A DNA stretch of 7,985 bases from VGWB01 sp964614245. GTDB lineage: Bacteria; Bacteroidota; Ignavibacteria; UBA10030. Position 1 is the first letter of the stretch. Every line of letters begins with the position of its first letter. The notes beneath the pieces are model-generated. The model made no database searches and was not told where the DNA came from. It was given only the letters and a program-made list of their open reading frames with translations. The DNA is taken from the NCBI GenBank assembly GCA_964614245.1, contig CAZTKU010000136.1, positions 1-7,985 of the forward strand, given 5' to 3'. Shown piece by piece: positions 5,626 through 7,985 of this stretch. The position numbers and the translations under genes were made by a program.

Positions 5626-6417
5626 TCAATGTATTCCCCTCGCGGCTCCTCCATCCACCATCAAGTTCACTCCAGTGACAAAGCTCGCCTGTTCCGAAGC
5701 CAGAAAAGCAATTACGTCTCCAATCTCTTCCGGTTTTCCTAGCCTGCCGGCTGGAATCGCTTTGGCGCTCTCCACAAGGTATTCTTCAAATGTCATCTTC
5801 TTCTCCGCTGCGCGAGAAACGCTTAGCTCTTCCTGGCGCTTGGTGAGTACCAATCCCGGACAGACCGTGTTCACCGTGATATTGTCCTTGGCGTACTGAT
5901 TCGAGAGCACCTTTGAGAGTCCGAGGATGCCCGGACGGAGCGTCGAAGAGATCAGCAGCTCGTTGATCGGCTGCTTCGCCGCGATCGACACGATCGTAAC
6001 GATCCTTCCCCACTTCTGCCGTTCCATGTGCGGCAGCACCACGCGCACGAGGCGCACCACGCTCATCAACGTGAGCTGCACACCTTTCTCCCACTCTTCA
6101 TCCGTTATGGTCAGAACGTGACCTGCCGGCGGCCCGCCGGCATTGTTGACCAGAACATGCACCGTACCAAACTGCTTCACCGCGGCATCGACGAATCTCT
6201 TGATGTCTTCTTTCTTGCTCACATCCGCGGCAACCGGAACAACCGTTGCACCCGTCTTGCTTCGAATTTCCTCCGCTGTGTTATGGATGCTCGCTTCACT
6301 CCTGGAGCAGATGACAAGCTTCGCGCCTTCAGCTGCGAGAGCCATCGCCGAAGCTTTACCCAGACCTTGACTTGCCGCTGCAACGAGCGCAACTTTGTTT
6401 TTCAGTCCGAGGTTCAT
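5626..6417 (-). CDS. SDR-family oxidoreductase, BKR-like atypical subgroup
   Basis: 263 aa Rossmann-fold protein, cytoplasmic, resembling 3-oxoacyl-ACP reductases overall. The expected order is present: N-terminal beta-alpha-beta, ADV (64-66), NNAG (91-94), catalytic Ser S144, CPG (186-188), GRLGKPEEI (224-232) and the terminal FVTGVNLMVDGG. Key motifs deviate. The usual TGxxxGxG reads AAASQGLG (13-20), and the YxxxK catalytic pair is replaced: S157 lies exactly 13 residues after S144 where Tyr belongs, and R161 replaces Lys. This fits the BKR-like SDR subgroup (CDD cd05344), described as lacking perfect cofactor and catalytic motifs. The substrate is unknown, and naming it FabG would be unsafe. 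The start is supported by AAGGA 8 bases upstream on the minus strand. It converges with folA across an 84-base gap in which I see no clear terminator. Confidence 0.9.
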   Translation of the reverse strand: MNLGLKNKVALVAAASQGLGKASAMALAAEGAKLVICSRSEASIHNTAEEIRSKTGATVVPVAADVSKKEDIKRFVDAAVKQFGTVHVLVNNAGGPPAGHVLTITDEEWEKGVQLTLMSVVRLVRVVLPHMERQKWGRIVTIVSIAAKQPINELLISSTLRPGILGLSKVLSNQYAKDNITVNTVCPGLVLTKRQEELSVSRAAEKKMTFEEYLVESAKAIPAGRLGKPEEIGDVIAFLASEQASFVTGVNLMVDGGAARGIH

Positions 6418-6430
6418 GTCCGAATTCCTT

Positions 6431-6482
6431 CAATGGTCTTGCTAGACCTGGCAGGTTTTGAAAACCTGTCAGGTCTCCATTG
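6431..6482. repeat. Long imperfect palindrome (REP-like element or hairpin)
   Basis: A 33-base core (6444-6476) pairs 16 bases on each side of a central G6460: AGACCTGGCAGGTTTT against AAAACCTGTCAGGTCT, with a single G-T mismatch (6451/6469). An outer pair, CAATGG (6431-6436) and CCATTG (6477-6482), extends the symmetry with a 7-base bulge on the left. It lies between the 88-aa gene and the dehydrogenase, both on the minus strand. No T-run follows on either strand, so a Rho-independent terminator is unlikely. A dispersed REP/MITE-type repeat or a processing/attenuation hairpin fits better. Confidence 0.75.
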
Positions 6483-6523
6483 GACGGGGGTTTGACAGAC
6501 GACGAAAACTGGAGAGGTTCGGC

Positions 6524-6790
6524 TTAGGAGACCTCGATGCCCTTTTCCTTCAAACGCTGTGAGACGATCTTGACGACCTCTTCGAGCGGGATGTGTGTAC
6601 GGGATCCCGCACCGCGGATGGCCTGCTCAAGCGTTCCTCTGCGATCAACAAGCCACGCCCAGACATTGTAGCCCAGACGGGAGATGTCGTTGGGCTCCTG
6701 CGCGGGAATATCTGCGACAACCGCATAGGCGATCTTCTCGATGGACTCGGGTGGGAATTCAGTGACGGATGATGGTGGTTTCGTCGTCAT
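6524..6790 (-). CDS. Hypothetical 88-aa protein
   Basis: I do not recognise this family. The 88-aa product is cytoplasmic in appearance, with no signal peptide, membrane helix or Cys. It has a Pro/Ser/Thr-rich start (MTTKPPSSVTEFPPES), a central segment with YNVWAWLVDRRGTLEQAIRGAG, and an amphipathic C-terminal helix (LEEVVKIVSQRLKEKGIEV). The ribosome site is weak. An inverted repeat, ACAGAC-AC-GTCTGT (6796-6809), lies 6 bases before the start codon and could be an operator or leader hairpin. It sits on the same strand as, and 113 bases downstream of, the GAF-SpoIIE phosphatase gene, and 106 bases upstream of the dehydrogenase. Compact size, sensible composition and in-line position support a real gene. 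No function is proposed. Confidence 0.65.
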   Translation of the reverse strand: MTTKPPSSVTEFPPESIEKIAYAVVADIPAQEPNDISRLGYNVWAWLVDRRGTLEQAIRGAGSRTHIPLEEVVKIVSQRLKEKGIEVS

Positions 6791-6903
6791 GCTTCACAGA
6801 CACGTCTGTTCGGTATTGCCTTCGATTAGGGAAATTGGAGCGGGATGAATATACGAATTTGTCTTCAAAAGGAAAAGCACAACGCAGCACTCCGAATCTC
6901 GAT

Positions 6904-7985
6904 TTACATTGAGGCCGATTTCACAACGACAAGCGTGAGATCGTCGTTCTGTTCCGCTGCACCACGGAATTCCTCTACCGAGGTCAAAATGGTGCGTTGA
7001 AGCTCCTGTGCCGTGAGGTGCCGCTTGGATTTCACAATGTCGAACACCGTTTCCTCACCAAACTGCAGGTCGCGTTCATTCATCGCTTCCGTCAGACCAT
7101 CGGAGTAGAAGACAAAAATCCCGTTCTTGTTGAGAGGATGTTTCAACTCCTCGAGCTCGTTTTCGAAGATCGGACCCCGCTCAAGCCCAAGTCCGATTCC
7201 CCCTCCGCGAAGATACTCCAGTTTCCCATTGACCCCAATCAACGCCTTGTTATGACCTGCGCGGCAGATGAGGACTTCACTCCGCTCCAAATCAAAAAGG
7301 GCGAGTATCATCGTGATGAAGGACTTCCGCTCCAGGCCTTCGTAAATGCGGCGATTGACCTGGATGAGCATGTCCTTTGGATGTTGGTACATCGGAGCGA
7401 TGACCTGGATCATGCCCTGGATTTTCGACATATAGAGGGCCGCCGACATGCCTTTACCGGAGACGTCGCCAACCACGACCAGGAGCTTCTTCGGGCCGAG
7501 TTCGATGTAGTCGAAATAATCTCCTCCGACTGTCAGTGCAGGGATGGAGACGCCCGCGATGTCAAGCCCTTCAACAAGCGGATTGGATTTCGGCAGGAGT
7601 CCTTGCTGGATATTTCGAGCAAGAACGAGTTCCTCCTCGATCTTCTCCTTTTCAATCTCAGACTTGTGGAGCCGTGCATTCTCAATCGCGATGGCTGCTT
7701 GGCTGGCTACGGTCGACAGGAGATCGATATCCTCCTGTGAATAGACCTTGCCCGAGAGCTTCGGACCGACGTTGATTGTTCCAATGAGCCTTCCCTGGAG
7801 AAACATCGGCACGCAGAGCACCACGCCTGACTTGAGGATCTTCTCTTTGTCGTTTTCATGTATCTTAAACGACTCCGGCTCCGTCGCCAGCAGGGCAAAT
7901 GACTGCGGCGCTTTCGATTGGCGCAAGAGAGCAAGCAGCCCATCAGGCTCTCTCCCAAACGCACACGCTCCCTCAGGCATATTGA
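6904..7985 (-). CDS. GAF domain - SpoIIE/RsbU-type PP2C serine phosphatase (N-terminus outside window)
   Basis: About 359 C-terminal residues are visible. The frame is open through the right edge and the GAF domain looks cut, so the ATG at 7978-7980 is probably internal. Numbering from that Met: a GAF sensor ~1-103 (VLCVPMFLQGRLIGTINVG; SQEDIDLLSTVASQAAIAIENARL), a short coiled-coil linker ~104-122, the typical ARNIQQGLLP junction (121-130), then the PP2C/SpoIIE domain ~140-358. Metal-binding acids are visible: D154 in GGDYFD, D172 in GDVSGKGMSAAL, D294 in FYSDGLTEAM and the NDD of QNDDLTLVVVK (345-347). In RsbU-type partner switching such enzymes dephosphorylate an anti-anti-sigma (STAS) protein in response to a signal bound by the sensor. 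Neither a STAS protein nor an anti-sigma kinase is in this window, so the target is unknown. The domain call is firm. Confidence 0.94.
   Translation of the reverse strand, partial: NMPEGACAFGREPDGLLALLRQSKAPQSFALLATEPESFKIHENDKEKILKSGVVLCVPMFLQGRLIGTINVGPKLSGKVYSQEDIDLLSTVASQAAIAIENARLHKSEIEKEKIEEELVLARNIQQGLLPKSNPLVEGLDIAGVSIPALTVGGDYFDYIELGPKKLLVVVGDVSGKGMSAALYMSKIQGMIQVIAPMYQHPKDMLIQVNRRIYEGLERKSFITMILALFDLERSEVLICRAGHNKALIGVNGKLEYLRGGGIGLGLERGPIFENELEELKHPLNKNGIFVFYSDGLTEAMNERDLQFGEETVFDIVKSKRHLTAQELQRTILTSVEEFRGAAEQNDDLTLVVVKSASM

Noticed and set aside
6791..6903. Minus-strand promoter for the 88-aa gene (a TATATT around 6850 looks like a -10)
   Set aside because: No -35 element lies at suitable spacing, so the match is too weak to list.
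6997..7740. 247-aa plus-strand open frame opposite the phosphatase
   Set aside because: It is the antisense shadow of a clearly conserved GAF-SpoIIE coding region, with no family motif of its own.
1..7985. tRNA, rRNA, CRISPR array, transposase or integrase
   Set aside because: None seen on either strand; the only long direct repeat is the aguA 3'-end pair, which occurs twice and lacks array spacing.

Overview
The window looks like chromosomal DNA from a member of the Bacteroidota/Ignavibacteria/Chlorobi (FCB) group. The main evidence is a textbook type IX secretion (Por) C-terminal sorting domain at 3563-3820 with the QNYPNPFNPSTT signature. It is supported by the style of the neighbouring secreted proteins and by a flavin-dependent thymidylate synthase with an RHRTANINEYSTR motif. 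Base composition looks moderate, slightly above half G+C. The assignment to lineage is inference, because no rRNA or other strong taxonomic marker is present. No tRNA, rRNA, CRISPR array, transposase or integrase is visible.

Layout. (1) 2-496, + strand: the C-terminal half of agmatine deiminase (aguA), cut by the left edge, with its catalytic Cys and stop codon present. (2) 497-3823, + strand: three consecutive genes for exported proteins behind a good promoter and Shine-Dalgarno. They are a 439-aa protein with an Ig-like domain and a LAS-type (M15/M74-like) zinc-peptidase motif, a 379-aa protein with FIMAH-like helical segments, and a 217-aa Ig-like protein carrying a T9SS sorting domain. 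(3) 3883-3989: a broken second copy of the aguA 3' end, sharing 57 identical bases with the intact gene. (4) 4095-5541, + strand: thyX then folA, the dTMP/tetrahydrofolate pair. (5) 5626-7985, - strand, convergent with folA: a GAF-SpoIIE serine phosphatase (N-terminus beyond the right edge), an unrecognised 88-aa protein, and an atypical short-chain dehydrogenase. A large imperfect palindrome (6431-6482) lies in front of the dehydrogenase.

The most notable feature is that the three secreted-protein genes sit between two direct copies of the aguA 3' end. The upstream copy keeps the enzyme intact and the downstream copy is a frameshifted remnant. This resembles the footprint of a segment that entered the 3' end of a protein-coding gene while restoring it, but no recombinase lies between the copies. 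The cassette would therefore be non-autonomous, or else the product of an ordinary duplication or recombination event. The outer genes (aguA, thyX, folA, dehydrogenase, phosphatase) look like ordinary housekeeping or regulatory chromosome content.
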